The notes: a model not told the origin generated them from the letters alone. A stretch of 64,000 nt of DNA from Sphingobacterium siyangense (GCF_007830445.1 NZ_VLKR01000002.1:248001-312000), one strand, 5' to 3'; positions 16,340 through 25,807 are shown, numbered from the stretch's first letter. Numbers and translations are program-made.

Positions 16340-18607
16340 ATGAGGAAATATAAGAATACAATTTTCTATGTAGTTTTAGTTGGTACATTACTTGGGGTGA
16401 TGTATTGGGTGATTCATTTGGGGGCACAGCTAGAGGCTCCAGAACTACTGCGTGGGGAGAAAACAAGTCAAGGTGCCTGGAAGGATTTTACATCAACTTT
16501 ATTTCATAGTCTGCAGCATCCGCTAGCGATATTATTGGCTCAAATCGTGACGATCATTATCGCGGCACGTATTATGGGCTGGATTTGCATTAAGATTAAG
16601 CAGCCTGTGGTAATCGGAGAGATGCTCGCAGGTATCATATTGGGACCATCATTGCTGGGGCTCTATTTTCCTGAATTTTCGCATACACTTTTTCCTGTAG
16701 AATCGCTCAGTAATTTGCAGTTTTTGAGTCAAATTGGGCTAATCTTATTTATGTTTATCATTGGAATGGAGCTGGATCTGAATGTGCTGCGAAATAAAGC
16801 GCATGATGCTGTTGTCATTTCTCATGCAAGCATTGTGATCCCATTTACGTTGGGAATTTCATTGGCTTATTTTTTATACCTATTCCATCCACCTACAAAT
16901 GTAGAGTTTCTATCCTATAGCTTGTTTATTGGTATTTCCATGAGTATCACAGCATTTCCTGTCCTTGCCAGAATTATACAAGAAAGAGGATTGCAAAAAA
17001 GTAAGCTAGGTGCAATGGCGATTACCTGCGCGGCTGCAGACGACATTACGGCTTGGTGTATACTCGCTGTCGTAATTGCAATCGTCAAAGCCGGTGATTT
17101 TGCCAGTGCGTTGTATACAATAGGGCTTGCTGTTGCTTATGTGCTCATTATGATTAAGATCGTGCGCCCATTTTTGATGCGCGTAGGAGAGGTGAAAGGT
17201 AGTAAGGAAGCTTTGAGTAAACCTGTTGTTGCTATTTTCTTTATTGTGCTGTTATTGTCTGCTTATGCAACCGAAGTAATCGGTATCCATGCACTTTTTG
17301 GTGCATTTATGGCGGGAGCAATCATGCCCGAAGGAAGTCGATTCCGAACAGCATTCATCGAAAAAATCGAAGATGTCTCTACTTTGTTATTGTTGCCTTT
17401 ATTTTTTGTCTATACTGGACTGCGTACGCAGATCGGTCTACTTAATGATCCTCAGTTATGGATGATTACCATTGGTATTATTTTGGTCGCGGTTATTGGG
17501 AAATTTGCAGGTAGTACGTTGGCGGCGCGTTTTGTCGGTCAAAGCTGGAAAGATAGTTTGAGTATCGGCGCGTTAATGAATACGCGGGGTTTGATGGAAC
17601 TTATCGTCCTCAATATTGGATACGATCTTGGCGTTTTAAGTGCTGAATTATTTTCGATGATGGTCGTTATGGCCTTAGTGACCACCTTTATGACAGGGCC
17701 ATCCTTAGATCTTATCAATTTTCTCTATCGACCAAAGAAGAGTTTATTGCAGGAAGATATCCAGGATAAATCGAAATTTAAGATTCTATTGTCTTTTGCG
17801 AAAAGTAATACTGGGATTTCGCTACTGTATCTAGCGGATGCTTTAACGTTGAAATCGAAAAAGAATGCTGAGATTACTGCATTACATATTGAACCTTCAA
17901 ACGAATTACATCATTATGAGGTGGAAACCCAGGAACTGGATAGTTTTCGTGAAATCAAGCAGGTCGCTCAGCAACTCGAACAGCCTATTCAGACAGTATT
18001 TAAAATTTCTAGTGATATCGATAGTGAGATTGTTCAAACTTCCAATGAACGCGATCAGGATTTATTACTTTTGGGTGTCAGCGAATCCATCTATGAGGGG
18101 AGTTTATTGGGGCGATTTTTAGATTTTACTACGCGGATTGTAAATCCTGAAAAGTTATTCCATACGGTTACAAATGCCGAGTCTCCCTTTACGACATTTG
18201 ATAGAAATCAGCAGATCAACGCCAAAGTGAATGCAATGGTAGGCATTTTAATTGATAAAGACTTTGTGAAGGCGAAGCGAGTGATCGTTCCTGTTGTTTT
18301 GAAAAATGATGAATTTCTATGTGAAATCATACAGCGCCTTATTCAGCATTCGGATGCTCAGATCATCGTGTGGGATCTGAATCAAGTGCTGAAAACCAAT
18401 GAAAGCTTCAAGGAGAAATTGAGGCAATTGGAACAACTTGTTCCCAACCATCTCACAATAACGGAAAAAGAGTTAAACAGTGATACCTGGCGGGACCATG
18501 ACTTAATGTTGATCAGCCTGCCCAGCTGGAACAAAATTGTCAATAAAAAAGTACATTGGCTTCCTTTTACGCCATCTACACTGTTGATGGCGGATCGCAA
18601 ACCATAA
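16340..18607 (+). CDS. CPA2-family cation:proton antiporter
   Basis: 755 residues from ATG 16340 (a TTG at 16328 is in frame but less likely). One N-terminal membrane anchor is followed by a Na+/H+ exchanger domain of about 12 helices (about 60-440), with [20 protein letters not shown], the ion-binding AADDITAW and [16 protein letters not shown], a block typical of KefB/NhaS3-like CPA2 proteins. The C-terminal 300 residues are cytoplasmic, with two UspA-like segments around IALLYLADA-type strands and [12 protein letters not shown]. No TrkA-N domain is seen. It probably exchanges K+ or Na+ for H+. It is monocistronic, ending at a bidirectional terminator. Confidence 0.85.
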   Translation: MRKYKNTIFYVVLVGTLLGVMYWVIHLGAQLEAPELLRGEKTSQGAWKDFTSTLFHSLQHPLAILLAQIVTIIIAARIMGWICIKIKQPVVIGEMLAGIILGPSLLGLYFPEFSHTLFPVESLSNLQFLSQIGLILFMFIIGMELDLNVLRNKAHDAVVISHASIVIPFTLGISLAYFLYLFHPPTNVEFLSYSLFIGISMSITAFPVLARIIQERGLQKSKLGAMAITCAAADDITAWCILAVVIAIVKAGDFASALYTIGLAVAYVLIMIKIVRPFLMRVGEVKGSKEALSKPVVAIFFIVLLLSAYATEVIGIHALFGAFMAGAIMPEGSRFRTAFIEKIEDVSTLLLLPLFFVYTGLRTQIGLLNDPQLWMITIGIILVAVIGKFAGSTLAARFVGQSWKDSLSIGALMNTRGLMELIVLNIGYDLGVLSAELFSMMVVMALVTTFMTGPSLDLINFLYRPKKSLLQEDIQDKSKFKILLSFAKSNTGISLLYLADALTLKSKKNAEITALHIEPSNELHHYEVETQELDSFREIKQVAQQLEQPIQTVFKISSDIDSEIVQTSNERDQDLLLLGVSESIYEGSLLGRFLDFTTRIVNPEKLFHTVTNAESPFTTFDRNQQINAKVNAMVGILIDKDFVKAKRVIVPVVLKNDEFLCEIIQRLIQHSDAQIIVWDLNQVLKTNESFKEKLRQLEQLVPNHLTITEKELNSDTWRDHDLMLISLPSWNKIVNKKVHWLPFTPSTLLMADRKP

Positions 18608-18614
18608 ATAAAAC

Positions 18615-18639
18615 GTAAAAAGCCCCTAGGGGCTTTTAC
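18615..18639. terminator. Bidirectional terminator between antiporter and helicase
   Basis: GTAAAAAGCCCC and GGGGCTTTTAC form a near-perfect palindrome around TA, with A-run before and T-run after. It serves both convergent genes. Confidence 0.85.
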
Positions 18640-18657
18640 TTAAGGTGTTATCAAGAT

Positions 18658-19782
18658 CTAATTATTGATCTTTTCTATCTTGATTTTTAGTCCGATCAAT
18701 TTTTCGATATCAGCCAAATACGGTCTTTCTTCTACATCGCAAAAAGAGATGGCTTTTCCTTCCTGACCAGCTCTTCCTGTTCTACCAATGCGATGAACAT
18801 AGGTTTCCGGTACATTTGGGAGATCATAATTAATCACAAGCGGTAGTTGTTCGATATCGATTCCTCTTGCTGCAATATCGGTAGCGATCAAAATTTTAAG
18901 ATGACTGTCCTTAAATTCACCTAAAGCTTTTTGTCTTGCATTTTGCGATTTATTTCCGTGAATGGCCGCTGCTCTCAAGCCATTTTTTGCAAGCAACTTG
19001 ACGATTTTATCCGCTCCGTGTTTTGTTCGGGAGAATACAATGGTGCGCTCATGCTTCAGCTTTTTTAATATGCTCGTCAATAATTTGATCTTCTCCTTCT
19101 TTTCAACAAAAAATACAGATTGATTTACTTTCTCGGCTGTTGAGCTTACCGGGGTGACGTCAACTTCAATAGGCTTGTGTAATATGCCATGCGCGAATTT
19201 ACGGATATTAGGAGGCATTGTCGCCGAGAAGAATAATGTCTGTCGCTTTGAAGGAACCTTGGCGAGGATCTTCTTGATGTCATGAATAAAGCCCATGTCC
19301 AGCATGTTGTCCGCCTCGTCTAATATCAAGATCTCGATTTTATCTAGAGAAACTATCTTTTGATTCATTAAATCCAGTAAGCGGCCTGGGGTAGCAACAA
19401 GAATATCAATACCTTTTTTAATTTCTTTAACTTGCTTTTCTTGGCTTACTCCACCAAAAATAGTGCAATAGTTTAGTTTTAGATATTTTCGGTATAAGTT
19501 GATATTGTCTCCAATTTGAATGGCTAGTTCACGTGTTGGTGTAAGAATCAAAGCTCTAATGGGAACGAGTTTACCTGATGTCTTAGTTTCTTCAAGACGT
19601 TGTAAAAGCGGAAGTGCAAAAGCGGCCGTTTTACCGGTTCCCGTTTGTGCACAGCCAATAAGATCGTTTCCTTGCAATACAATTGGAATGGCTTTTTGTT
19701 GAATTGCAGTAGGGTGTGTATAGCCTGTTTCTGTTATTGCTTTTAAAAGCGGAGCGATTAAACTGAGTTGTTTAAATTCCAT
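18658..19782 (-). CDS. rhlE: DEAD-box RNA helicase, RhlE-like
   Basis: 374 residues. Motifs in order: Q-motif GYTHPTAIQQKAIP, motif I AQTGTGKTAAF, PTRELAIQI, motif II DEAD in ILDEADNMLD, motif III SAT in FFSATMPP, VFSRTKHGADKIV, ATDIAARGIDIEQ and motif VI HRIGRTGRAGQ. It lacks the long basic tail of CsdA or larger RhlE proteins, ending soon after the second RecA domain. It probably unwinds structured RNA at low temperature or in ribosome assembly. A cold-shock protein gene lies 187 bp upstream on the same strand, a common pairing. Confidence 0.92.
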   Translation of the reverse strand: MEFKQLSLIAPLLKAITETGYTHPTAIQQKAIPIVLQGNDLIGCAQTGTGKTAAFALPLLQRLEETKTSGKLVPIRALILTPTRELAIQIGDNINLYRKYLKLNYCTIFGGVSQEKQVKEIKKGIDILVATPGRLLDLMNQKIVSLDKIEILILDEADNMLDMGFIHDIKKILAKVPSKRQTLFFSATMPPNIRKFAHGILHKPIEVDVTPVSSTAEKVNQSVFFVEKKEKIKLLTSILKKLKHERTIVFSRTKHGADKIVKLLAKNGLRAAAIHGNKSQNARQKALGEFKDSHLKILIATDIAARGIDIEQLPLVINYDLPNVPETYVHRIGRTGRAGQEGKAISFCDVEERPYLADIEKLIGLKIKIEKINN

Positions 19783-19969
19783 AAATAGTATGTTCGAATT
19801 TGTCTTAAATAAAACCTTTGAGAATCCTTTTTATGCTTTTTATTTGAAAACTAAAAGTCTTCAACGGAAAAGTAAAAGATTGCTAAAAAATTGTAAAGGA
19901 AGAATAGGAAAAAGAAATGGGATAAGTCATTAAGAATTACCCCATTAACAAGAAAGTGTATTTTTTGGA

Positions 19970-20161
19970 TTACGCCAATTTTACATTTGTAGCGCTGATC
20001 CCCTTTGGAGTTCTTTCTACATCATAAGTAACAACGTCGCCTTCAGATACTTGGTTTTTAAGCGCAGAAACGTGTACGAAAACATCTGCACTACCATCCT
20101 CTGGTGTAATAAAACCAAAACCTTTAGTTTCATTGAAAAATTTAATTTTACCTGTATTCAT
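19970..20161 (-). CDS. cspA: Cold-shock protein (CspA family)
   Basis: 63 residues, a single cold-shock domain. RNA-binding motifs RNP1 (KGFGFITPED) and RNP2 (DVFVHVSAL) are intact, as is the starting GKIKFFNETKGFG. It binds single-stranded nucleic acid and acts as an RNA chaperone. It is followed on the same strand by the RhlE-like helicase. An unusual TACCTTG at 20187-20181 (minus) resembles a -7 element but has no matching TTG. Confidence 0.95.
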   Translation of the reverse strand: MNTGKIKFFNETKGFGFITPEDGSADVFVHVSALKNQVSEGDVVTYDVERTPKGISATNVKLA

Positions 20162-20360
20162 TATTTTTAATTAAGTGCGGCAAGGTAGGCATAATAAATG
20201 ATTAATCTTTTATTTTTTTTAATGAATTATAAAATGGGTTGTGTAACTGAGCGTTTTTTTGAACGAGATGTTGATTGAAACAGCGTTAGAAGGAGGAATT
20301 TATCGAACAAAAATGTATAATAAAACACGATCTCGCCAACCAATGTAACATGGTCAACTC

Positions 20361-20396
20361 ATGATGCTGTTGTTAATGGTATTATTAATTATTTAG
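20361..20396 (+). CDS. Possible 11-residue branched-chain leader peptide
   Basis: ATG 20361 to TAG 20396 encodes MMLLLMVLLII, made only of Met, Leu, Val and Ile. A small GCCC/GGGC hairpin (about 20451-20466) and a strong terminator (20487-20518) follow. This is the layout of the translational attenuators of ilv/leu operons, where Leu, Ile and Val codons are read. The next gene (20725) is a Gfo/Idh oxidoreductase, which is not a branched-chain amino acid gene. The rest of 20162-20724 shows no larger gene and no clear -33/-7 promoter. Confidence 0.4.
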   Translation: MMLLLMVLLII

Positions 20397-20486
20397 ATAA
20401 ATATTTTTTCTAAATGTTTGTTCTTAGTGAAATTAGTAGTAACTTCAACCGCCCCTCCCAAGGGCATGTTTTTCATAGGTAGATGT

Positions 20487-20518
20487 ATGGTCGAGTGATT
20501 CTAACTCGACCATTTTTT
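20487..20518 (+). terminator. Orphan rho-independent terminator
   Basis: ATGGTCGAGT (20487-20496) and ACTCGACCAT (20504-20513) are perfect reverse complements around a 7-nt loop, followed by TTTTTT. The T-run is on the plus side, but no plus-strand gene lies upstream before the convergent region at 18.6 kb. It must end a small transcript or act as an attenuator. Confidence 0.88.
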
Positions 20519-20724
20519 GATAGGGGTACGCTAGGTTTGTCTATATATATTTTACAATGCTTTTTGCGAGCACCTAGATTCATTTTTGTATTTTCATCGA
20601 AGCAATTTGTTTTTAATAATAAAGAAAGCATTCTTATTTAGGGCATTCATCTAAGCATATGTATTCTGTTCGTTTTGACAATTTAGATGATATCCAGTAA
20701 AAACAAAACTTAAACCAATATCCA

Positions 20725-22008
20725 ATGAATAGAAAAGATTTTATCAAAACGTCCACTGTTTTAGCTGCATCGTCATTTTTCTTAAATGCTAAAGGTTCAA
20801 ACTTTTTAGATCGATCCATCCGGGTTGGATTAATTGGTGTAAATGGTATGGGCTGGTCTGATTTGAATGCATTGTTAAAGAATGATGGCTTGGTGTGTAC
20901 TGCTCTTTGTGATGTGGATGAAAATATTCTTAAAAAGAGAGCAGAAGAACTTCAAAAAAGAAATATACAGGTCGAAACGTTTGTAGATTATAAGAAGATG
21001 CTCAATAGCTCGATTGTGGATGCGGTCATTATTGCAACTCCGGATCATTGGCATTGCCTGCAACTGGTAGATGCCGTAAATGCTGGAAAGCATGTATATG
21101 TCGAAAAGCCCATCGGTAACTCCATTGTTGAATGTCAATTAATGGTTCAGGCAGCAAAAAAGAATAAGGCTATTGTACAAGTCGGGCAATGGCAAAGAAG
21201 TCAGCAACATTTTAAGGACGCCATTGATTTTGTTCATTCCGGTAAATTGGGCAAAATAAGATTGGTAAAAGCTTGGTCTTATCAAGGGTGGAAAAGTGCT
21301 ATTCCCATCGTGCCCGATGAACCGGTTCCTGCAGGTGTACATTATACGGAATGGCTAGGTCCGGCACAAAAAAGACCATTTAATTCGAATCGATTCCATT
21401 TTAATTTTCGATGGTTTTGGGACTATGCAGGAGGTTTGATGACAGATTGGGGTGTGCATATGTTGGATTATGCTTTACTTGGGATGAAGGTTTCTAATCC
21501 AAAATCTATTATGGCCTCAGGAGGTAAGTTTGCGTTCCCGGACGATGCAGGCCAAACACCTGATACGATGACTGCTGTGTACGAGTTTGATGGCTTCAAT
21601 ATTCAATGGGAACATGCCAAAGGAATTGATCTCGGACCTTATAACCGCAATCACGGTGTCGCATTTATTGGTAACAATGGTACGCTGGTCTTGAACAGGT
21701 CGGGCTGGGAGGTCATTCCAGAAAAAGGAAGGATGGAAGCGGTCTCTATCCAACCTTCTTTAGATAACGGACTGGACAAACATATGGAAAATTTTGTAGC
21801 ATCCATTCGCCAACGTAATCCACAAGTACTTCATGCACCAATTGAAGTGGGGGCACACATTGCCATCTTTTCTCAGCTCGGAAATATAGCATTCAGAACT
21901 GGACAAAAACTCTATTGGGATAAAGATAAACAGCATTTTACCGATCAGAAAGCAAATAAATACTTAGCTTCGGTTTATCATAACGGCTATAAATACCCAA
22001 AAGTATAA
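20725..22008 (+). CDS. Gfo/Idh/MocA-family oxidoreductase, exported
   Basis: 427 residues. An N-terminal export-type segment (NRKDFIKTSTVLAASSFFLNA) resembles the Tat-like leaders common on this family in Bacteroidota, though with RK in place of RR. The Rossmann domain follows (VGLIGVNGMGWSDLNALL, ALCDVDE), then EKPIGNS with the conserved lysine, and a C-terminal Gfo/Idh domain with WDYAGGLMTDWGVHMLDY. It is probably a periplasmic NAD(P)-dependent sugar or inositol oxidoreductase or a glycosidase-like relative. The substrate is unknown. It is a single gene ending at a bidirectional hairpin. Confidence 0.85.
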   Translation: MNRKDFIKTSTVLAASSFFLNAKGSNFLDRSIRVGLIGVNGMGWSDLNALLKNDGLVCTALCDVDENILKKRAEELQKRNIQVETFVDYKKMLNSSIVDAVIIATPDHWHCLQLVDAVNAGKHVYVEKPIGNSIVECQLMVQAAKKNKAIVQVGQWQRSQQHFKDAIDFVHSGKLGKIRLVKAWSYQGWKSAIPIVPDEPVPAGVHYTEWLGPAQKRPFNSNRFHFNFRWFWDYAGGLMTDWGVHMLDYALLGMKVSNPKSIMASGGKFAFPDDAGQTPDTMTAVYEFDGFNIQWEHAKGIDLGPYNRNHGVAFIGNNGTLVLNRSGWEVIPEKGRMEAVSIQPSLDNGLDKHMENFVASIRQRNPQVLHAPIEVGAHIAIFSQLGNIAFRTGQKLYWDKDKQHFTDQKANKYLASVYHNGYKYPKV

Positions 22009-22016
22009 TGCTTAAA

Positions 22017-22053
22017 ATTGGTTGTTGATTAATTATTATAATCAACAACCAAT
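22017..22053. terminator. Bidirectional terminator
   Basis: ATTGGTTGTTGATTA and TAATCAACAACCAAT are reverse complements around a 7-nt loop, between the convergent oxidoreductase and hydrolase genes. It is AT-rich, with no T-run longer than two after the stem. Confidence 0.65.
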
Positions 22054-22089
22054 GGATTATTCCTTACTGATTATTCACTCCTTTATTTC

Positions 22090-22707
22090 TTAAAGAACAA
22101 ATTCATTTGCAAGATCGATCTCCTCGCGATTGATGGAGTGCCCCGCGTTTTGATATACCATGAGCTTTACATTGGCATTCATTTGTGCTAATATGGATAC
22201 TGTAGCTTCAACGCGTTCAAGAGGAACATGGAAATCAGGATTGCTAGTGCCAATAAAAATAGGCGTTTGTGCGAAGTCACCGGTGTAATTATCCCTGTTA
22301 ATTTCTTCGCCTATTACTCCGCCAATAATTGCTATAGCGCCACCATAGCGCTGCCCATGCCGTGCAAGATATTCTAGTGTTAAACAGGCACCCTGAGAAA
22401 AACCAAAAAAATAGATATTTTCGGCGAGGATCCCATTGTCTAAAGCTAGTTTAACTGTATGATCGATCAGATCAATTGCGGAACTCAACCAGGGCTCGTT
22501 CTCATGTACGGGAGCAATAAAAGAATAGGGGTACCAAGTGTGATTTTCTGCCTGCGGTGCAAGTAGTGCAAAATTATCGACATGAAGATAGGATGACATG
22601 CCAAGGATGTCTTCTGCACTCCCCCCACGACCATGGATCATGACAATGGCTTTTTCTGCCTGTTCTAAATTTTTACCAGCTGTTTTAATATTTATTGAAT
22701 GACTCAT
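22090..22707 (-). CDS. Alpha/beta hydrolase (MhqD/YfhR-like carboxylesterase)
   Basis: 205 residues, small alpha/beta hydrolase of the phospholipase/carboxylesterase family. The oxyanion segment is HGRGGSAED, the nucleophile serine lies in GFSQGACL, the acid probably in TSNPDFHVP and the histidine in NAGHSINREE. It is the last gene of a three-gene unit whose first gene is a ring-cleaving dioxygenase. In Bacillus the matching pair MhqO/MhqD is induced by methylhydroquinone and catechol and removes quinone-like electrophiles. The pairing here supports, but does not prove, that role. Confidence 0.8.
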   Translation of the reverse strand: MSHSINIKTAGKNLEQAEKAIVMIHGRGGSAEDILGMSSYLHVDNFALLAPQAENHTWYPYSFIAPVHENEPWLSSAIDLIDHTVKLALDNGILAENIYFFGFSQGACLTLEYLARHGQRYGGAIAIIGGVIGEEINRDNYTGDFAQTPIFIGTSNPDFHVPLERVEATVSILAQMNANVKLMVYQNAGHSINREEIDLANEFVL

Positions 22708-22730
22708 TTTATGCTTTCATGTAGGGTAGT

Positions 22731-23030
22731 TTATACCGTTTTTTTAAACCAAACGTCTTGATATAGTTCTGGATGACGATGAAACTGCGCATTTACATAA
22801 GGACATAATGGAACAATTTTCATGTTGTTTTCGCGCGCATGAGATACCAATTTCTCGAGTAGTATTTTTGCAAATCCTCTTCCCTCATAGGCTTCGTCCA
22901 CCTCTGTATGGTAAACAACGAGATTACCGTCAATGATAGCGATACTCATCAAACCTGCTTTGCGTTCATCGGAGAATAATTGAAGCTCTCCACGTTGATT
23001 TTTGTCTAATACAATTTCAGTTCTTTCCAT
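22731..23030 (-). CDS. GNAT N-acetyltransferase (YjdJ type)
   Basis: 99 residues, the short one-domain GNAT form. It keeps the acetyl-CoA binding region DEAYEGRGFAKILLEKLV and ends with the CPYVNAQFHRHPELYQDV block that defines the YjdJ-like subfamily. The substrate is unknown. It sits between the dioxygenase and the hydrolase with gaps of 38 and 23 bp, so it is probably co-transcribed. Confidence 0.85.
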   Translation of the reverse strand: MERTEIVLDKNQRGELQLFSDERKAGLMSIAIIDGNLVVYHTEVDEAYEGRGFAKILLEKLVSHARENNMKIVPLCPYVNAQFHRHPELYQDVWFKKTV

Positions 23031-23068
23031 AATTTCCTCGTTTGTATAATGATGTTTATATAATTTAA

Positions 23069-23995
23069 TTAATCGATTTTTGGCAATGTCTGTTCAATCT
23101 GCGAACGGTAGTTTTCATATTGCTTCGGCAATTTGAGTGCCGATCCTAAGCTGGATAGTGGTTCGTCTACCGTAAATCCGGGATTGTCTGTCGCGATTTC
23201 AAATAAGACACCACCAGGTTCACGAAAATAGAGTGAGAAAAAGTAATCTCGATCTATTTTTGGTGTGATATCTAGCCCTGCTGAAAGTACCTTTTCACGA
23301 TACTCCATCAAAACATTGTCGTCCTTTACCCGAAATGCGACATGATGGTTTGTACCGGCTGCATTTTTGCCGTATGGTAGATTTTTATCCGCTATTATGT
23401 CAACGCTATTAGCCGTATCAATGCTATCCGTTGTTAACCTATAACGATTATCATGCTGTTGTTGGAGCGAATAACCCAAAATATCGGTCAATACTTTTAG
23501 CGTCGGATCTGCTTCTTTTAAAGAAAGCGTGATATTATGGAAGCCTTTTAGTGCATGTTCGCTATTGATGTCAGTCGTTGTCCATGCCTTTCTATTATCT
23601 TTCGTTTCAATAAACTGAAGCTGCAATCCATCAGGATCATTAAATGAAATTAGCTTCTCTCCAAAAATTTCACTTTCCTGTAAACTAATCTGATGTTCCC
23701 CTAAGCGATTTTTCCAAAAATCCAAACTCCCTTGAGGTACGGCATAGCCAATATGAGTCGCCATTCCTGCTCCTGCGGTACCTTTTCCGATACCTTCCCA
23801 TGGGAAAAAAGTGAGGATCGTTCCGGGGTCCCCCTGTTCATTGCCGAAGTAGAAGTGGTAGGTGCCAGGGTCGTCGAAATTAACTGTTTTTTTGACAAGG
23901 CGTACACCCAGTACTTTCGTGTAAAAATCGAGATTTCGCTTTGCGTTGTCTGCTATCGCAGTAATGTGGTGTAACCCTAATATTTTATTTTCCAT
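23069..23995 (-). CDS. Ring-cleaving dioxygenase, VOC family (MhqO-like)
   Basis: 308 residues with two vicinal-oxygen-chelate domains. The first starts LHHITAIADNAKRNLDFYTK with the metal histidine; the second has GFHNITLSLKEAD and GTNHHVAFRVKDD, and ends with EPGGVLFEIATDNPGF, carrying the metal glutamate. The family opens dihydroxylated aromatic or hydroquinone rings, using Fe2+ or Mn2+. It is the first gene of the unit with GNAT and an MhqD-like hydrolase. Length and motifs match the MhqO/MhqA/PcpA-like group. It is probably a detoxifying enzyme, not part of an aromatic growth pathway, since no such genes are nearby. Confidence 0.85.
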   Translation of the reverse strand: MENKILGLHHITAIADNAKRNLDFYTKVLGVRLVKKTVNFDDPGTYHFYFGNEQGDPGTILTFFPWEGIGKGTAGAGMATHIGYAVPQGSLDFWKNRLGEHQISLQESEIFGEKLISFNDPDGLQLQFIETKDNRKAWTTTDINSEHALKGFHNITLSLKEADPTLKVLTDILGYSLQQQHDNRYRLTTDSIDTANSVDIIADKNLPYGKNAAGTNHHVAFRVKDDNVLMEYREKVLSAGLDITPKIDRDYFFSLYFREPGGVLFEIATDNPGFTVDEPLSSLGSALKLPKQYENYRSQIEQTLPKID

Positions 23996-24129
23996 ATCTG
24001 ATAATTTTATTTTCTTAACTAATGTAAAGTTACGCCGACCAACAGGGAATTTTATTGAACTAGATTAATAAAAGCTATAATTGACATTTTTGTTTTTTAG
24101 GGAATAGTGATTTTCGAAAATATATAAAA

Positions 24130-24160
24130 AAACACCTGAAGTTGGGGACTTCAGGTGTTT
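24130..24160. terminator. Orphan hairpin in a leader-like intergenic region
   Basis: AAACACCTGAAGT (24130-24142) pairs perfectly with ACTTCAGGTGTTT (24148-24160), loop TGGGG. It lies in the 366-bp divergent gap 23996-24361, so it belongs to neither flanking gene as a 3' end. After it comes ACCTAACCAATTATTAACC and an ATG at 24188 opening only 23 codons. This looks like the 5' leader of a lost or moved gene. The rest of the gap shows nothing else. Confidence 0.55.
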
Positions 24161-24361
24161 AACCTAACCAATTATTAACCTAAATTTATGAAATGTATAT
24201 TTCTGAATATTATACTACAACATCAAATCCAATTATCATGCCACTATTTAATAGTGTAAATGAACTCAGATAAAAGCGTTATATATTGTATAATTTAGGT
24301 AAATTGGATTGTACTAATATGAGGTGGGAATTGAAGACTTCAATTAAAAATAGATTTAAAG

Positions 24362-24847
24362 ATGAAAAATAGAACAATGGTTAAGGTCATCACTTTCTCT
24401 GTTTTATTGCTAACGCTGGGTTGTCAGCAGCCGCAGACAAATGAATCAAAGGAGGCTGCACAAAAACAACTTGACGAAAACAAAGAGAATAAAAGAATCG
24501 TTTTAGATTTTTATCAGCAAATGTTTGGTGATAAGGATGTCTCTGCAGTTGATAAGTACATTTCCCCTCAGTATATCCAACATAATCCCTCTGTTGCGGA
24601 TGGAGCGGCAGCATTTAAGCTCGCTGCAGCGAAATGGTTTGAAGGACAACCTAAAACAAGGATTGATGTGCAACACATTGCTTCGGATGGAGATTTGGTC
24701 TTCATACACCTAAAGAATAAGAATCCAGATGGTAGTCTTAAATCGACTATTGATATATTCAGGCTGGAAAAAGGTAAAATTGTGGAGCATTGGGATGCAC
24801 AGCAAGATGTGCCTAAAAATGCAGCAAACGCACATCCTATGTTTTAG
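24362..24847 (+). CDS. SnoaL-like (NTF2-fold) lipoprotein
   Basis: 161 residues. A lipoprotein signal with lipobox LTLGC (C21) leads to one NTF2-like domain, with the family features VLDFYQQMFGDKD, YISPQYIQHNPSVADG and DIFRLEKGKIVEHWDAQQ. The last block (E-H-W-D) is the hallmark of the SnoaL-like polyketide-cyclase group (PF07366-type). It probably sits at the inner face of the outer membrane or periplasm. Function is unknown; a small-molecule binding or isomerase role is possible. It stands alone. Confidence 0.82.
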   Translation: MKNRTMVKVITFSVLLLTLGCQQPQTNESKEAAQKQLDENKENKRIVLDFYQQMFGDKDVSAVDKYISPQYIQHNPSVADGAAAFKLAAAKWFEGQPKTRIDVQHIASDGDLVFIHLKNKNPDGSLKSTIDIFRLEKGKIVEHWDAQQDVPKNAANAHPMF

Positions 24848-24973
24848 GGATAGCAATAAATCGCATTTCCTTTTTCCTCTGCGTTTTAGTCCCTCTTAAT
24901 TGTTCGGGAATCTATCAGGTATGGTAAATTATGTCTAAATTTAGGCCTAACTCATTTTTTTCGCAAACCATTA

Positions 24974-25807
24974 ATGTTAATCATGAAAAGAGTCTTCGGC
25001 CTAAGTTATTTTTATCTGTTGTTTTCTGCATGTAGTGTGCATTATCGTCCGAAAGATCATCCGTATGTATATGTTCAAAAGAAAGATCGAGAGGTTAAGG
25101 AATGGAAGCTAGTATGGGAAGAGCACTTTAATTCCCCTAAGCTAGATAGTAGTAAATGGTCCCGGATTCCAGCGGGAGGAGCTGATTGGAACCGGCATAT
25201 GAGTATGGATGATGCCTGTTTTGGATGGGAAAATGGTGAGTTAATTCTTAAAGGAATAAAAAATACAGACAAAAATAAAGATTCAAGACTATTTTTGACA
25301 GGTGGGATATGGAGTAAGGGAAAGTTTGCTTTTCAGTACGGACGCATAGAAATCCGAGCTAAACTTGGAAGTGCAAAAGGGGCATGGCCTGCCATGTGGA
25401 TGCTGGCGGAGTTAGATAAGTATGGGAAGTATCCGAGAAATGGTGAAATTGATATTATGGAACATCTTAATTTTGATCATATCATTTACCAGACAACACA
25501 TTCATACTATACCTTAGATCTGGGGCAAAAGGAGAATCCCAAACATTTTGGTACCGCTTCGATCAAATCAGAAGAGTACAATACATATGGTATAAGCTGG
25601 TATCCCGATCGTATCGTATTTCAGTTGAATGGTGTTGACACCTTTACTTATCCAAGAGTTAATGGGGTAGATCCTTCTCAGTGGCCTTATGATCAGCCCT
25701 TTTATCTATTGATTGATCAACAGTTGGGCGGGAGCTGGGTTGGTGAGGTAAATCAAGACCAACTGCCTGTTGAGATGCGTGTTCACTGGGTTAAAGTTTA
25801 CCAATAG
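24974..25807 (+). CDS. Glycoside hydrolase family 16 lipoprotein
   Basis: 277 residues. A lipoprotein signal with lipobox FSAC precedes a single GH16 domain. The catalytic motif is NGEIDIMEHLNF, with the nucleophile and acid/base Glu separated by IDIM (E-I-D-I-M-E). WKLVWEEHFNSPKLDSSKW at the N terminus and DQPFYLLIDQQLGGSW near the end are typical. It probably cleaves beta-1,3 or mixed beta-1,3/1,4 glucans such as laminarin or lichenan at the cell surface. There is no SusC/SusD pair near it, so it is an isolated enzyme and not part of a full utilisation locus. Confidence 0.92.
   Translation: MLIMKRVFGLSYFYLLFSACSVHYRPKDHPYVYVQKKDREVKEWKLVWEEHFNSPKLDSSKWSRIPAGGADWNRHMSMDDACFGWENGELILKGIKNTDKNKDSRLFLTGGIWSKGKFAFQYGRIEIRAKLGSAKGAWPAMWMLAELDKYGKYPRNGEIDIMEHLNFDHIIYQTTHSYYTLDLGQKENPKHFGTASIKSEEYNTYGISWYPDRIVFQLNGVDTFTYPRVNGVDPSQWPYDQPFYLLIDQQLGGSWVGEVNQDQLPVEMRVHWVKVYQ

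Noticed and set aside
20634..20819. 61-codon minus-strand frame overlapping the Gfo/Idh gene start
   Set aside because: It is antisense to a confident gene and has no recognisable domain.
24188..24259. 23-codon ORF (MKCIFLNIIL...) after the orphan hairpin
   Set aside because: Too short, no family and no ribosome-binding evidence. Kept only as part of the leader remnant.
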